Assembly: GCA_020024775.1 (NCBI GenBank)
Contig: JAHHTF010000001.1
Coordinates: forward strand, 1-64,000
DNA from: Ureaplasma sp.
GTDB lineage: Bacteria; Bacillota_I; Bacilli_A; Mycoplasmatales; Mycoplasmoidaceae
Length of the DNA: 64,000 bases
Reading direction: 5' to 3'
In this document: positions 10,746 through 23,233 of the stretch, in pieces
Position numbering within the stretch: the stretch's first letter is position 1
Layout: every line of letters starts with the position of its first letter
Notes under the pieces: generated by a model
The model's input: the letters and a program-made list of their open reading frames with translations, nothing else
What the model was told of the DNA's origin: nothing
Database searches by the model: none
Program-made: the position numbers and the translations under genes

Positions 10746-11411
10746 ATGAAATATCTAGTTAATAATTTAATAACTGATTGAAAAGAATTTCTTGATAACG
10801 AATTCAAACAATCTTATTTAATAAAAATAGATGAATTGTTATATCAATCAAATCAAATAATTTATCCAACTAAAGAAAACATCTTCCGTTGTTTTAATTA
10901 CTTTAATATTGATGATACTAGAGTGGTTATCTTTGGCCAAGACCCCTATCATAATGTGGATCAAGCTAATGGGTTAGCCTTCTCAGTATCACAAGAAATT
11001 AAAACCCCGCCATCATTATTAAATATTTTTAAGAAACTAAAAATCGATACTAATATAACTAGAACTAATTCTGATTTACAAGATTGAGCTAAGCAAGGTG
11101 TATTATTGTTAAACAACGCTTTAACAGTTATAGAACATTCTCCAGAATCTCATTCTAAAATAGGTTGAATGGAATTTGTTATTCATGTAATACAACAATT
11201 GAATCAATGTAATCATCAAATCATGTTTGTATTAATGGGTAATCATTCCAAACAACTATATGAATACATTGATATTAATAAACATTCTGTTTTATTAACT
11301 TCACATCCTAGTCCATTGTCCGCTATTAGATGTAAGTTTTTTGAAAAAGATTTATTTAACAAAATTGATGAATTCTTAAAAAACAATAATTATAAAAATA
11401 TCAAGTGATAA
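10746..11411 (+). CDS. ung: Uracil-DNA glycosylase
   Basis: A 221-residue family-1 UDG. The water-activating motif GQDPYHN is at 64-70 (Asp66), followed by GLAFSV, a VLLLNNALTV strand with the uracil-specific Asn, and HPSPLS near the C-terminus carrying the catalytic His and the DNA-intercalating region (usual Leu is within this loop). It removes uracil from DNA in base-excision repair. The ORF ends with TGA (Trp) then TAA. Confidence 0.95.
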
Positions 11412-11456
11412 ATATACTGAAATGTGGTTGTCCTTTTCAGTATATTTTATTTTTTA
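11411..11456 (+). terminator. Intrinsic terminator after ung
   Basis: A 12-bp stem (AATATACTGAAA with TTTCAGTATATT) is followed by a T-rich run. Confidence 0.9.
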
Positions 11457-11574
11457 AAATTTTTACTAATTTGTCTTTACGTTTTAAAAAAAGTAGTAAA
11501 ATAAAGGTATATATTTATTTAAATATATAAAGGGAAAAAAGATTAAGTAAATTTACATAATAGGGGATAAATTT

Positions 11575-14500
11575 ATGAAATTGAAAAATAAGATTATAAC
11601 AGGAGTAATTGCAGCCACTTCTTTAGCTGCAATACCTATTTCTATTGCTTTTTCAGCAACATCATGTGGTAGTGGTGAAGGAACACAAAATGCTACCCCT
11701 GAAGAAATTGCTGGGGATGCTGAAAACTCTCCAGTATCTGCAAAGAAAAATTTATTACCAGCTCCAGATGATAAGAAAATTTCAGGAGCTAGTTATGATT
11801 TAGATAGTGCTTTTTATTCTGGATATTGTTTTACTAAGAGTGATTTTAACTATAGAGTGATTGAAAACCCTAAAACAAAATTAGGATTTAAAAACCAACC
11901 TAAATATGCATTAGAAATTTATGGTGTAGCATCACCAAATGTAAACCTAATGGCAATGGCCGATAATAATGCAACAGGTTTAGTTTCTTATACAGATTCA
12001 GTATCTGGTAAGAGTCTTTCATTACCACTAGGTAGAATTGCAGATAATGCATTCTCATATGCAAAATTACCAGAAGATGTTGAATTATCAATTTACATTC
12101 CTGATTCAGTTTGTGAAATTGGTAACAGTGCATTCAGTAACATCAAAAGTACTATCAAATCATTACACGTTGGGAGAAGTGTAAGTACAATTGGATCAAG
12201 TGCTTTTTTGAACATTAAATGTAATCAAAAACTTATATTACCTTATGTGTTAACACAATTAGGACCAAGTGCGTTCCAAGGAACTCAATTTGTAGGACAA
12301 TTAGCAATCCCTCCAAAACTAGGAGTGATTTCAAGTAATGCATTTGAATCTTGTAAGGGTTTAGTATCATTAAACTTTTCTTTATGTGAAAGTTTATCTG
12401 ATATCCAAAACTCTGCTTTTGCAAATTGTACTAGTTTAACTGGTAAATTAAAACTACCTTTACAACAATTAAACCAAATTAGAGAAAATGCTTTCAAAAA
12501 CTGTGAATCATATAAACACCAAATAGTTAAGATTCCTGAAGATTGTCAAGTAGGTCCAGGTCAATGAAAAACATTAGACTTTAGAAACCTAATTAAAGGA
12601 TTAATTCCAAATAAAAAGTATCATCCAGGAGAAACATTTAATAAAAATGGTTTCATTTATCGAGTAATTAAAAATGACTTGTATGACCCAGATGACGTAC
12701 AACCTCAAGATGGTTTAGAACTATTAGGGATGTCAGATCCAAGTATAGCAAGATTAAACAACTTAGCTGATGATTTCAAAAGTGGTATAGTTTCTTATGA
12801 AGAACCTTCAAAAGGCAAGATTGCTTTACCAGTATTAAAAATCAAAGAGGGTGCTTTTGAATCTAAAACTATTGTACAAGACTCAGGCAACCCTGTATAT
12901 ATTGAAATTCCTGATTCAGTAATTTCAATTGGTGATAGAGCATTTAGTAATATCACTAACAATGTATATGGGTTGACTTTAGGTAAAAGAGTAGAAATGA
13001 TTGGTAACAATGCTTTCTATGCAATGAGATGTACTTCACCATTAATATTGTCTCAAGAACTAACAACAATTGGAGACTCAGCATTTGCTAATTCAAAATT
13101 CTCTTCTGTTTTAACAATGCCTGATTATGTTGAAACAATTAAACCAAATGCATTCTTAAACTGTAATGGTTTAACAAAAATTGATTTTAATAATGGATTA
13201 AAAACAATTGGTGAAAATGCATTTAAAGGTTGTACTGGATTAGCATGTAGATTAATTCTTCCTACAACATTATTAGATGTAGGAGCTGCAGCATTTAGTG
13301 GATGTATTACTTATGAAAACCAAGTAGTTAGAATTCAAAAAACAACAGTTGTTGGCCCAGACCAAGCTCCTCAATTACACTTTAGTCCTATTATGGATGG
13401 TGTAACTGAAAATGCTAAATGAGCATTAGGAGATGAGTTCTCAACATATGGATTAAGATATAGAGTTGTTAATAATCCGAGATTCTATAAAAACGCAGAC
13501 AATGATGATTATAAAGAACCAGAATTTGGTTTATCAATTGTAACTTGAGACACAGTTAAATTAAGAAACCTAGATCACTTAGCAGATGATGATAAAACAG
13601 GAATAGTTTCTTGTCAAGAAGAATCAGCATTAGCTGCTAAAGGTCCATTGTCTTTACCATTAGTTTCAATTGGTGCAAACGCATTTAAAGATGGTACAAT
13701 CCGTGAATCTAATAGTATTAACATTGTTATTCCAGATTCAGTGTTTAATATTGAACCAAATGCATTTAATGGGCTAACAAACAATATTAGTTCTATTAAA
13801 TTCGGTAGTTCCTTAAATAGTATTCAAGACTCAGCTTTTGCTAATACAAAAATACCAACATCAATTACTTTCCCAGATTCATTAGCTTCAATTGGTACTA
13901 ACGCTTTTTATAAATCAACATTGCAAGGTGATTTAACTATTCCAAACTCTGTTAAAACAATTGGAACAAGTGCTTTTGCATACTCAAACATTAGTAAATT
14001 AAATATTGGAACTGGTCTTACATCAATTCCTCAACAAGCATTTATTTCATGTGCTTCATTAACAGGAAATTTAGTAATTCCGACTAATATTCAATCAGTA
14101 GATGAAAATGCATTTAATGGAACTGGAATTACTGGATTAACATTAAATGAAGGTTTAGTTAACATTAAAGATTCTGCATTCTATAATTGTAAAAAATTAG
14201 CAGGTACATTAAGCATGCCTAAATCAGTAATATCAGTTGGTAACTATTCATTTGATAATGTTGCATTTCCACAACAAGATGTATTGATTTCAAATGATTG
14301 TAGAGTAGCAGCTACTCAACAAGCAACATTACACTTTATTTATCAATATGATCATTCAGCAAAATTAGAAAACAGTTCTTGAAATACAGGAGATACATTC
14401 TGAAGAAATGGATTCCAATATCAAATCATTGGTAGTGGTTCTTCAAGATCATTAAAATTAATTAATGCAGCAAAAGCAGCTGACTTTGAAAAGATGGCTG

Positions 14501-16074
14501 ATAATAATGATAATGGTTTAGTATCTTGTTTAGATAATGCAGTTAAAGGAAGAATCTCTTTACCTTTAACAGTCATTGACTGTACATTAGGTAATAACTA
14601 TACATATAATAAAACACCTACTAAGATTATTATTCCAAACTCAGTTACAACAATTGGAAACAATGTATTTAAAAACTTCAGCGGTAATTTAACAGAATTA
14701 AAATTACCAGAAGGTTTAACATCAATTGGAAGCTATGCATTCTATGGTGTACAAGCTAACTGTGAATTAGAGTTACCATCTACATTAAAGAATATTGGTT
14801 CATATTGTTTCTCTAGAGCAACATTTAATGGACAATTAAATCTTCCAGATTCAATTATGAGTATTCCAGATTCAGCATTTAGCTATGGTAAATATACTGG
14901 ACTAAAATTACCTAAGAATTTAAGTACAATCGGTCCAAGTGCTTTCTCTAGTATTCCAACTATGAAAGGTAAATTATCAATTCCAGGATCTTGTACTCAA
15001 GTTTCTAACCAAGCATTTAATAATTCAGGATTTGATTCAATTGAATTAAATAATGGATTAGTTACAATTGGTGAATTTGCATTCAATAGTTGTACATTCT
15101 CAGGAACAGTTACAATTCCGGGAAGTGTTAGAAATGTTGGAGACAACGCTTTCCAATCATGTCAAAACTTACAAGGTGTAACGTTTGCAAATGGTTTAAC
15201 TACCATTGGTAGAAGAATGTTTGCTGACTGTACTAATTTAACAGGAACTATTAGTGTTCCAAATTCAGTTAGATACATTGGCGAACAAGTATTTAGTGGG
15301 GACTTAAAACTAAAAGACCAAGACGTATTAGTAGCATCTGGTACTACAGTTGATCCTAACAATATTTCAAGAGTTCACTTTGTATACAGCATTAGTGGTG
15401 AAAACAGAGAAACAGTTTATCATGATAACTCTGTATATAATGTTGGTGATACATTTGTGAAAAATGGAATGAAATATGAAGTTATGACTAACCCTAAAAA
15501 CAGTAACCAAAGAGGTTTAAGAATTATTGAATTCACAGATCCTTCAAAAGTTACACTAAGCAACTTTGCTGATAATAACTCAACAGGGATGGTGTCATAC
15601 AGAGATGCAAATAAAGGTAGAATTAGTTTACCATTATTAGAACTAGGTTCTCCAACAATTGAAGCTTCACCTAACTATATGTCTCAAAACATGAGATTCT
15701 CAAATGGTGGAACTTTACAATTCTATATGCCAGATACAGTTATTAATATGTATGGTGGTTGTTTCTACCACATTGAAAACGCACTATCTACATTCCACTT
15801 ATCTACAAGATTAGAATACATTGGTCAAAGTGCATTCTGTGACAACAACGTAGCAGTCGAATTAGTGCTTCCAGCATCATTAACAATGATTAAAACTAGA
15901 GCGTTAAGAATGAATAGCTTTACATATATTACGACTCCTGCTAGTACTAAAGGATTAACTATTGAAAAAGATGCATTCTTATTCTGTAACAACTTACAAA
16001 AAGATTACTATTGATACAGAGTTTACTTCAAGAAACTAGAAGATCAAAGTAACTCAAAAATCCACATCCTATAA
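11575..16074 (+). CDS. Giant BspA-like leucine-rich-repeat lipoprotein
   Basis: A 1499-residue lipoprotein: signal peptide with lipobox ATSC (about 28-31), then LRR_5/BspA-type repeats. Motifs such as IPDSVxxIGxxAF, LTTIGDSAFANS and FKGCTGL recur dozens of times. The protein is built of five large units of about 260-340 residues, starting near residues 80, 345, 616, 936 and 1281. Each opens with a spacer of the type GDTFxxNGxxYRVI...NP, then LADDxxTGIVSY and GxISLPLxxI, before its LRR block. The frame is continuous through many TGA codons with no TAA or TAG. BspA-type proteins usually bind host or protist surfaces. GGGGATAAATTT precedes the start. In the pneumoniae group such a protein could reflect exchange with gut or vaginal anaerobes or protists; that is inference. 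Confidence 0.9.
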
Positions 16075-16080
16075 GATAAT

Positions 16081-16112
16081 AAAAACCAACCTATCATGGG
16101 TTGGTTTTTTGT
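16081..16112 (+). terminator. Terminator between convergent lipoprotein genes
   Basis: AAAAACCAACC pairs with GGTTGGTTTTTT around a 7-nt loop (plus strand); the A-run on the left lets it also serve the minus-strand gene that ends at 16122. Confidence 0.9.
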
Positions 16113-16121
16113 TTGATGATT

Positions 16122-17651
16122 TTATTTAGTTCTAGTTAATGATGAAACCATACTTCCAGATGGTTGTGAGAAATCAATTAACATATCATCATAACCTTTG
16201 TTGTTATTGTTGATAGTTGGATTCTTTTTAATGAATGCCATTAATTTTCCTCATTTTTTATCATATTGTTGTTGAGTTCCATCTGGGTTATCTTTTAATC
16301 ATTCGTTGAATGATTTACCAAATTTTTGAGTTCCTTTAATTTTACTAGCATCTTTCATTACTTGTAATAATGTTTCTAATACTTGAGTATCTGGTAAAGT
16401 ATATGAATCATCTTGACCTGATGAAATAATAGCTTCTTTTGGATTAATCGCTTGGATAAAATCTAATGTATTACTTCCTTCAGTACCACTACCGTGGTGA
16501 GCTACTTTGTATACATCTGAAGCTAATAGTTTTTTATTAGCAGCAGTCATTTTGTTGAATGTTGTTCCAGTAGCATCTCCTGAGTATAATACTTTTTTGT
16601 TATCTCAGATGAAGTTATTGATTAATGTTCATGAGTTAACGTTTTTATCATTAACATCAGTACCAGCTAAGATTTGGATCCCACCTTTATAATTATTAGC
16701 AGCATCATAGATACTTAAGAATTGTTTAGTTTTAGTTGAGTTGTCTAAGAAGTCTTTAGAATCATAGAATGTAGCATTCTTTTCTTTTAAAGCTGTTAGA
16801 GTTTTTTTACTAGTTGCTGTAACTGTTCCGTTTGCATAATCATATAAATATTCAGAATAGTTAAGAGCAACTTTTAAATTGTTGAATGTGAATCTGCTTT
16901 CTTTTTTAGCATTTAGTAAGTAAGGGAAGTTACCAATGTGATCATAGTGGAAGTGAGAGATAAACATCATATCAATGTTTTTAACTCCATCTTGAACCAA
17001 CTTATCACAATATTGTTTTCCTAAATCATCTAATCCTTTGTTTACTCTACCTGCATCAACTAAGATGTTATAGTTATCATTTGCTGTTGTGAAATCATTA
17101 TCTTTTGATAATTGGATTAATGCTGCATCTCCCTGTGCAACATTGTATTGAATTGCTCTAGCAGTTGAATAACCATCAAGTCTTACTGGATCTTTTGAAG
17201 TAACAAGTTCAATTTTATCTCCAGTAGGTTTATTGGGGTCTACGTTTGGTTTATTTGATGATTTATCAGTTACTTTAATTGTTATCTTGCTAGATGCAAT
17301 AACTTTTTCATTACCTGCAATATCTCAGTCAACTAATGAAACTGTAATAGTTGCTTTACCAACAGATACTGGAACTAATGTTGCTGTAGAACCTTTTCCT
17401 TTTACAGTAGCTATATCAGGGTCTGATGTTTCTCATTGAAATTTATTTAACCCTTGATTAGTAGTTGTTGCTTCTAATGTGATTTCTGGATCACTAACAT
17501 CTATTTCTTTAATTTTGGTTGTAATTTTTACTGTTGTTTTCTTGTTTGGATCTTCGAAACAAGATGATAATGCTACAGCTGGAATAATACTTGTAGCAAC
17601 TAATCCTGCAGTTAAGCAAGATGTCAATATAATCTTTGTACTTTTCTTCAT
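16122..17651 (-). CDS. Lipoprotein with Ig-like and ComEC-type metallo-beta-lactamase domains, probable surface nuclease
   Basis: A 509-residue lipoprotein: signal peptide with lipobox LSSC (Cys31), a Big-type Ig-like domain (about 40-130, with WETSDPDIATVKGKG), then a metallo-beta-lactamase domain matching the ComEC/Rec2 group. Seen in order: YNVAQGDAALIQL (ComEC has VGQGDA), NILVDAG, the metal motif ISHFHYDHIGN, VLYSGDATG, and YKVAHHGSGTE. In ComEC-type proteins this domain is a Mn-dependent nuclease that degrades the non-transforming DNA strand; related secreted proteins include nucleases and phosphodiesterases. A surface nuclease would suit an organism dependent on scavenged nucleotides. 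Nuclease activity is inference. TTGACA-like -35 (17713-17718, minus strand) lies upstream. Confidence 0.8.
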
Positions 17652-17723
17652 AATACATTATGTTATACACCATTAAACAACAAATTGCTTATTTAAATCT
17701 TATATTGTAGGTTGTCAAAATAT

Positions 17724-17757
17724 AAAAAACATCTAGAGAAAAATCCCTAGATGTTAA
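17724..17757 (-). terminator. Terminator of the topA-hinT-cinA operon
   Basis: Read on the minus strand, AACATCTAG pairs with CTAGATGTT and is followed by TTTTTT, just after the cinA-like stop. Confidence 0.88.
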
Positions 17758-17760
17758 ATA

Positions 17761-18237
17761 TTATGCTAATAATGTTTTCAATAATACTTCAACTGCATAA
17801 TTAGCAGCCTTTTGAATCATTTTCTTTCTTGAAAAAGAAGGTTGTAATAATAATTCATATGCATTAGTAATACCTAATACAGACACTCCAATAAAGAACA
17901 TTCCAACCGGTCTGTTTTCACTTGGGTCGGGTCCTGCATTTCCTGTAACTGATAAAGCGATATCAGTGTTTAAAAGTTTTGCGGTATTAGTAGCCATTTC
18001 ATCTGCAGTTTGATCTGAGATTGCTGAATGATGAACAATTGTATCAGCTTTAACACCCGCTAATACTACTTTAGCTTCATTACAATATGTAACTAAACTT
18101 CCTTTAAATATTTGAGAAATCCCTGAAACTTGTGTGAACATTGAAGATAAGTATCCACCTGTTGCTGATTCACAAAAAGAAATTGTTAGTTTTTTATCTT
18201 TTAAGATTTGAATTGCTTTGCTTAAAATCTTATCCAT
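17761..18237 (-). CDS. pncC: CinA C-terminal domain protein, nicotinamide-nucleotide amidase
   Basis: A 158-residue stand-alone CinA-C domain. Signature stretches are SFCESATGGYLSSMF, GISQIFKGSLVTYCNEAK and ALSVTGNAGPDP (usual TGxAGP). It deamidates nicotinamide mononucleotide in pyridine-nucleotide recycling. No N-terminal CinA (ADP-ribose pyrophosphatase-like) domain is present. Last gene of the topA-hinT-pncC run; 2 bp after hinT. Confidence 0.9.
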   Translation of the reverse strand: MDKILSKAIQILKDKKLTISFCESATGGYLSSMFTQVSGISQIFKGSLVTYCNEAKVVLAGVKADTIVHHSAISDQTADEMATNTAKLLNTDIALSVTGNAGPDPSENRPVGMFFIGVSVLGITNAYELLLQPSFSRKKMIQKAANYAVEVLLKTLLA

Positions 18238-18239
18238 AA

Positions 18240-18686
18240 TTATTTATTAAATTTATCCTTTAACATTTTCTTTTGGACTTTTAGAAAGTTTTCTTGAAGT
18301 ACTTTCGGAGGAGTTTGAACAAAGATGTTTTCACATTTAAATTCAAAGCCTTCATTAACAGCATACTTAGGAATAATGTGTAAGTGAAAATGATTTACTA
18401 CTTGTCCAGCAATTTTTCCTTGGTTAGATAAATAGTTGATTCCTCATGCATCAGTTTTCTTTGAACGTTCAATTACTTTAGCAACATGTTGTGCTAATAA
18501 AATTACTCCACTTAAGTGTTCTGGAGGACATGTTGCTAAATCACAACAATGAACTTTAGGAATCACTAATGTGTGCCCTTCTGAAATAGGGTTTACATCT
18601 AAGAAAGCAATTGCATGATCATTTTCAGCAATGATGTAAGCTGGAATTTCTTTGTTAATGATTTTACAAAAAATACAATCTTTCAT
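18240..18686 (-). CDS. hinT: HIT family nucleotide-binding hydrolase
   Basis: A 148-residue histidine-triad protein. CIFCKI at 4-9 and HCC near 46 form the zinc-type N-terminal ligands, DHAIAFLDVNPISEGHTLVIPK is the nucleotide-binding strand, and HFHLHII at 99-105 is the HxHxH triad. Members hydrolyse purine nucleoside phosphoramidates or AMP conjugates. The start lies 13 bp after topA. One TGA encodes Trp81. Confidence 0.93.
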
Positions 18687-18699
18687 TTTCTACTCCAGA

Positions 18700-20706
18700 C
18701 TATTTAATTGATTCCACATGTTTACATTTAGGGAATCCAGTACATCCAATAAATTTTTGTCCTTTTTTGTTTGTTTTATAAACTAACTTGCTATTACATT
18801 CAGGACAATTTCTTCCTTCAACATATTCAATCTTTTCTAATGATTGAGTGTATTTACATTTAGGGAAGTTTGAACAAGCAACGAATTCTTTGTTGAATCT
18901 TGAAACCTTGTAATATAGTTGAGCATTACATTCAGGACATAATTGGTCTTCAACTATTCTGTTTTCTTTTTTCTCAATCTTATTGTATGCTTCTTTTACT
19001 TCATTAGTAAAATTAGCATTGAATCTGATTAGTGGATCTTTTCAATCTTCTAGTCCACTAGCAATTTTATCTAAATCATTTTCCATATCAGCTGTAAATT
19101 TTTTACTAATTACATCTGAGAAGTTTTTAGTTAATAAATCAATAACATTCATTCCTAATTCATTTGGAATCAATTTTTGTTTTTCTTTATTAATGTAACC
19201 TCTAGTTTCACCAATTCTTGCCATTGTTGAATAAGTAGATGGTCTTCCTACTCCACTTTCTTTTAAAGCAGCAACTAAAGTAGCTTCAGTATAGTATGGT
19301 GGTGGAGATTTTTCTTGTTTTTCAAGGTTGATCTTATCTGTTTCAAATTCTTGACCAACTTTTAAATTAGGTAGTTTGTGTAAGAATTCTTTTTTAGTTT
19401 TTTGATAGAAATCTAAAGCTAAATATCCATCAAACAATAATTCTTTGTGAGTTAGTACAAATTCATAATTATTGTTGTTAAACATTAATGTATAGTTGTT
19501 AAATGATGGAACGGCCATTAAACTAGCAACTGTTCTAGTTCAAATGATGTTGTATAGTTTAACGCAGTCTTTGTTAATTTGAGCATCATTTAATAAAGAT
19601 GATGGTGTAACAGTAACATCAACTGGTCTAATCGCTTCATGGGCATCTTGCACATTAGCATCTTTTTGTTTCTTTTGTTGGTTAACTCCAACGAAATAAT
19701 TATTTCCATAGTTTGAAACAATATAGTTTTGTGCTTCTTTCACAAAATCTTCATTCAAACGTTCTGAGTCAGTTCTTGGATATGAAATCAAAGCAACTGT
19801 TTTGTTGTTATATTCAACCCCTTCAAATAATTTTTGAGCAACTAATGTTGTTTTAGAAGTTCCTCAACCTAAATTAATTGAAGCTAATTGAAGAAGTTTA
19901 TCTGTCGTTAATGGAGTTAGTGGTTCTGAACTACTAACCTTTGCTTCTGAAATGTTTGTTAAAGTAAATTTATGAGACAGCTCAGACATTACTTTTTGAG
20001 CTTCTTTTTCATTTGCAAATCTAAATGGAATTGATGAATGAGTTGTTTCTTTATAAGATTCAAATTGTTTTTTGAAATCCACAAAATCAATGAATACATC
20101 ATTTTTGATTTCAGCATTAATCTTTCATCAGAAACTTGGAACAAATGCTCTTCTTTCTAATTCTCTTTCAACAACGAATAATAATGCAACTGATTGAACT
20201 CTACCAGCTGAGATTGCATTTAAAGAGTATTTGATAAAACTAGAAAGTTTATAACCGATAATACGATCTAAAATTCTTCTAGTGAATTGAGAGTGTACTA
20301 AGTTGAAATCAATTTCATGTTTGTTTTCAATAGCAGCTAAAATAGCTTTTTGAGTAACTTCATTAAAAGTAATTCTTGAACATTTTGATTTTTCTTTTTC
20401 AGGTAATAAATCATAGATGTGTCAAGCAATAGCTTCTCCTTCCCGGTCAGGGTCGGTTGCTAGATAGATTTCAGATGATTTTTTAGCAGTCGCTACAATC
20501 CTTTTGATTAATTCATCTTTTGAATCTTTTGATTTAGCCCCAACGATTTGTCAATAAGGTTCAAATGTTTTATCGTCAAAACCTTTCTTTTTGTTTAATT
20601 CTCTTAAGTGCCCATATGATGCAATAATTTCATAGTCAGGCCCTAAATAAGATTGGATAGTCTTAATCTTATTAGGAGATTCCACAATAATTAATTTTTT
20701 GTCCAT
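18700..20706 (-). CDS. topA: DNA topoisomerase I
   Basis: A 668-residue type IA topoisomerase. The TOPRIM domain begins LIIVESPNKIKTI and includes the DPDREGEAIAWH acidic motif. The active-site Tyr is in ISYPRTDS near residue 309. VGRPSTYSTM is also conserved. The C-terminus carries two zinc ribbons of the CPEC...CxxFPKC kind (about 600-668). It relaxes negative supercoils behind RNA polymerase. AAGGAG precedes the start. First gene of the minus-strand operon. Confidence 0.97.
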
Positions 20707-20946
20707 TTACTAACTCCTTAGGAATATATTAATAAAATTATATATTATTTTCAAATATATAAATAAAGATTTTGAAATGCATATATAAGATATTAATTAT
20801 CTATATTAATGATGAAAAATGCTTGATTGCATGTTGAATCTATGAAAATTTGCATCTCTTTTTTTTTTTTTTTTTCAAAAGAAAAAGATGTACAATAATG
20901 ATTGTTAAGAAAAAAATATACAGATGTCTTAGAAAGGAATATATTT
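20707..20946. promoter_or_regulatory. Divergent promoter region with a T17 tract
   Basis: No gene is visible between topA (minus) and the lipoprotein (plus). A run of 17 Ts (20859-20875) lies where the -35 box of the plus-strand promoter would be, 15 nt upstream of TGTACAAT (-10 at 20891-20896). AGAAAGGAA is the ribosome binding site for the gene at 20947. Confidence 0.55.
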
Positions 20947-23217
20947 ATGAAAACAAAATCCAAGATTATATTAGGATTATTGGGGTCAGTATCTTTAGTT
21001 GTAACCCCAGTTTCAATTGCATTAACTGCAACATCGTGTGGATCTAGTAGTGGTTCAGATAGTTCTGAATCTCCACAGCAACCAACTGAACCAGTAAAAA
21101 AACCAAATAGTAGTGATAACCCAGTTGAACCAGATGATGGAAGTTTAGATACAAAATTCTTAGCATCAGGAATGAATGATGTATTCTTACAAAATGACTT
21201 TTTAACTAATCATTTAACAGCAGATACTCTTTTAAAAAGTATTAATAATCCTGAAACTATTAGTACATTGAAAAAAGCAATATATGATAATTCAGATACG
21301 ATTTTTAGAAACACTCCAGAAGGGTTTTTACCTAGTTTAGCAAATGCAACATTAACTGTTGAACGTGCTAATAAAAATGACTTGAAGTTTACATTAACAG
21401 ATATTAAAAAATTAAACTCTAGTGGAAAAGTTATTAATGGATCTAAATTATCAACATTTGTACATTGTAAATTAATTACTTCTGTTAATGAACAAACATA
21501 TACTAGTATTTTAAACTCATTTAATATCAATAGATTACGTCCACAACAAGTTATTTCATTCCTTCAACAAAACGAAGAACAATTTAGATTTAAATTGGTT
21601 CAAGAATTTGATAATCTTTTTTATTTAGCTCCCCCAGAATTAGCAAAAGCTATTAAAGATGGAACAGCCAAATTTGATTATAGTGTTGGTAAAATTGGAC
21701 ATACCAATTATGTAATTGTGAAGATGTCTAATGCACCATGAAATACAGATATTGAAGATAATGTTATTGGAGAAAATGATGAACTTTCAATTTCTCCAAG
21801 ACAATATTATGATTATCCTAGTGATTTCAGATATGGTACTGGATTATCAACATATTTAGATACATTCTTAACTGAAAGACCAGTTGAACAATACACACAA
21901 CAACAAGCCATTGATATATTCAACAAACACATTCCAGAAATCAAAGAACAATTGAAAACAAATTATGATACTTGATTAGGTAAAGATCAATGTCCAACTG
22001 AATTCCCAGCATCATTAGATGGTTCAACAATTACTTTCGAACCACTTGATAAAGATAAAATAAATATTGTATTAAGCAATGTTACTTTATTTGGCCAAGG
22101 TGGACTTGTAGCAACTAACCAAACTGGGAAACATACATTAGGTCGTTATTACGAAAGAAATACAAAAATCAATAATGCAAAATTTGATGAATTCCTATCA
22201 ACTTTTGTTCCAAATTTTGAAAACTTAAATCGTTTCCAAGTTCAATACTATATCCAAGATAATGAAGATAGATTTAGACAAGAAATAATAAAACCTGAAT
22301 CAGGAGTATTTGTTGATGTTCCAGATAATTTTGCTAATAAATTATTAGATAAAACTGCTACACCAATTTACTTCTCTACAGGTGGAACAATGACTTCTTA
22401 TGGAATGACTGTTTCGTTCACTAATTTAGATGTATATAAAGCTAATGAAATAGTTTCAAACACGATCACAGGAACATATGAATCGCCAACAAAAAATGAA
22501 ACAGAAATTGTTCAATCTGAATTTGATAAAATGTTTGCTCAATGAGTTCCAGATTTTTCAACAATAACTGCATGAGAAGCATATGATATCTTGTTACCTC
22601 ATCTAGATGAAATGAAACAATATATAGTTGCAAATGCAGATAAATGTTTTACTAACATACCAAGAAACTTTGTAGAAACTTTGAAAACAAATGGTAGATT
22701 AAAATTAGAATTATGAGAAGATTCTGGGCATGATTGTAACTCAAGATTAGAAATTACTGGTATTGATAAATTTTTTGATTATAGAATCGATGAAGGTTCA
22801 TTTGTTTATGTAAGTACTCCAGCTTCTAAAGTAACTACAACTATTTTAAAAGATAAGTTAGCAGAAGTTTGTATGAGTTATTTCCCTACACCAGCAACAG
22901 TTGCTGTAGACCAAGCAATTTCAACATTAAATACTAATAATAAAAAAATCATGGAACAAATTCATAATAATTTGGGTACATATTTCACAAACTATCCACA
23001 ATACTTTAATGATGTTTTTGATCCAAAATATCATGAATTAACTTTTGAAAAAATTGATGAACACACAATTAAGGTTATTTCACCATGATTAAGAGTTTAT
23101 GACAATGGTCAAATAAGCCCTAAAGAAATAAAAATTGATTGACAACTAACAGGATTTAATAATCCAACTCCTGCTCCGGAACCAGCTCCAGCACTTGCAC
23201 CTGACCCAACAGCATAA
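20947..23217 (+). CDS. Lipoprotein with degenerate tandem repeats, function unknown
   Basis: A 756-residue lipoprotein (MKTKSKIILG start, lipobox ATSC at about 30-33) with a Ser/Pro-rich linker and a Pro/Ala-rich tail. By eye the mature part holds about six degenerate repeats of roughly 110 residues. Each has an F-x(3)-F start, a helix with L-x(2)-N, an F-x(3)-P step, and a beta-rich end. No enzyme motif is recognised. An in-frame earlier ATG at 20902 would add 15 residues before the signal peptide and lacks a good ribosome binding site, so the later start is chosen. The signal peptide closely resembles those of the proteins starting at 11575 and 23410, so they are probably one surface-protein family. 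Confidence 0.82.
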
Positions 23218-23233
23218 TTTAAAGTAAATATTT

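Noticed and set aside
12233..12497. Minus-strand open frames inside the BspA-like gene
   Set aside because: They are antisense shadows of leucine- and asparagine-rich repeats with no start signals.
20902..20946. Earlier start of the repeat lipoprotein
   Set aside because: It adds a charged stretch ahead of the signal peptide and lacks a ribosome binding site; AGAAAGGAA serves the later ATG.
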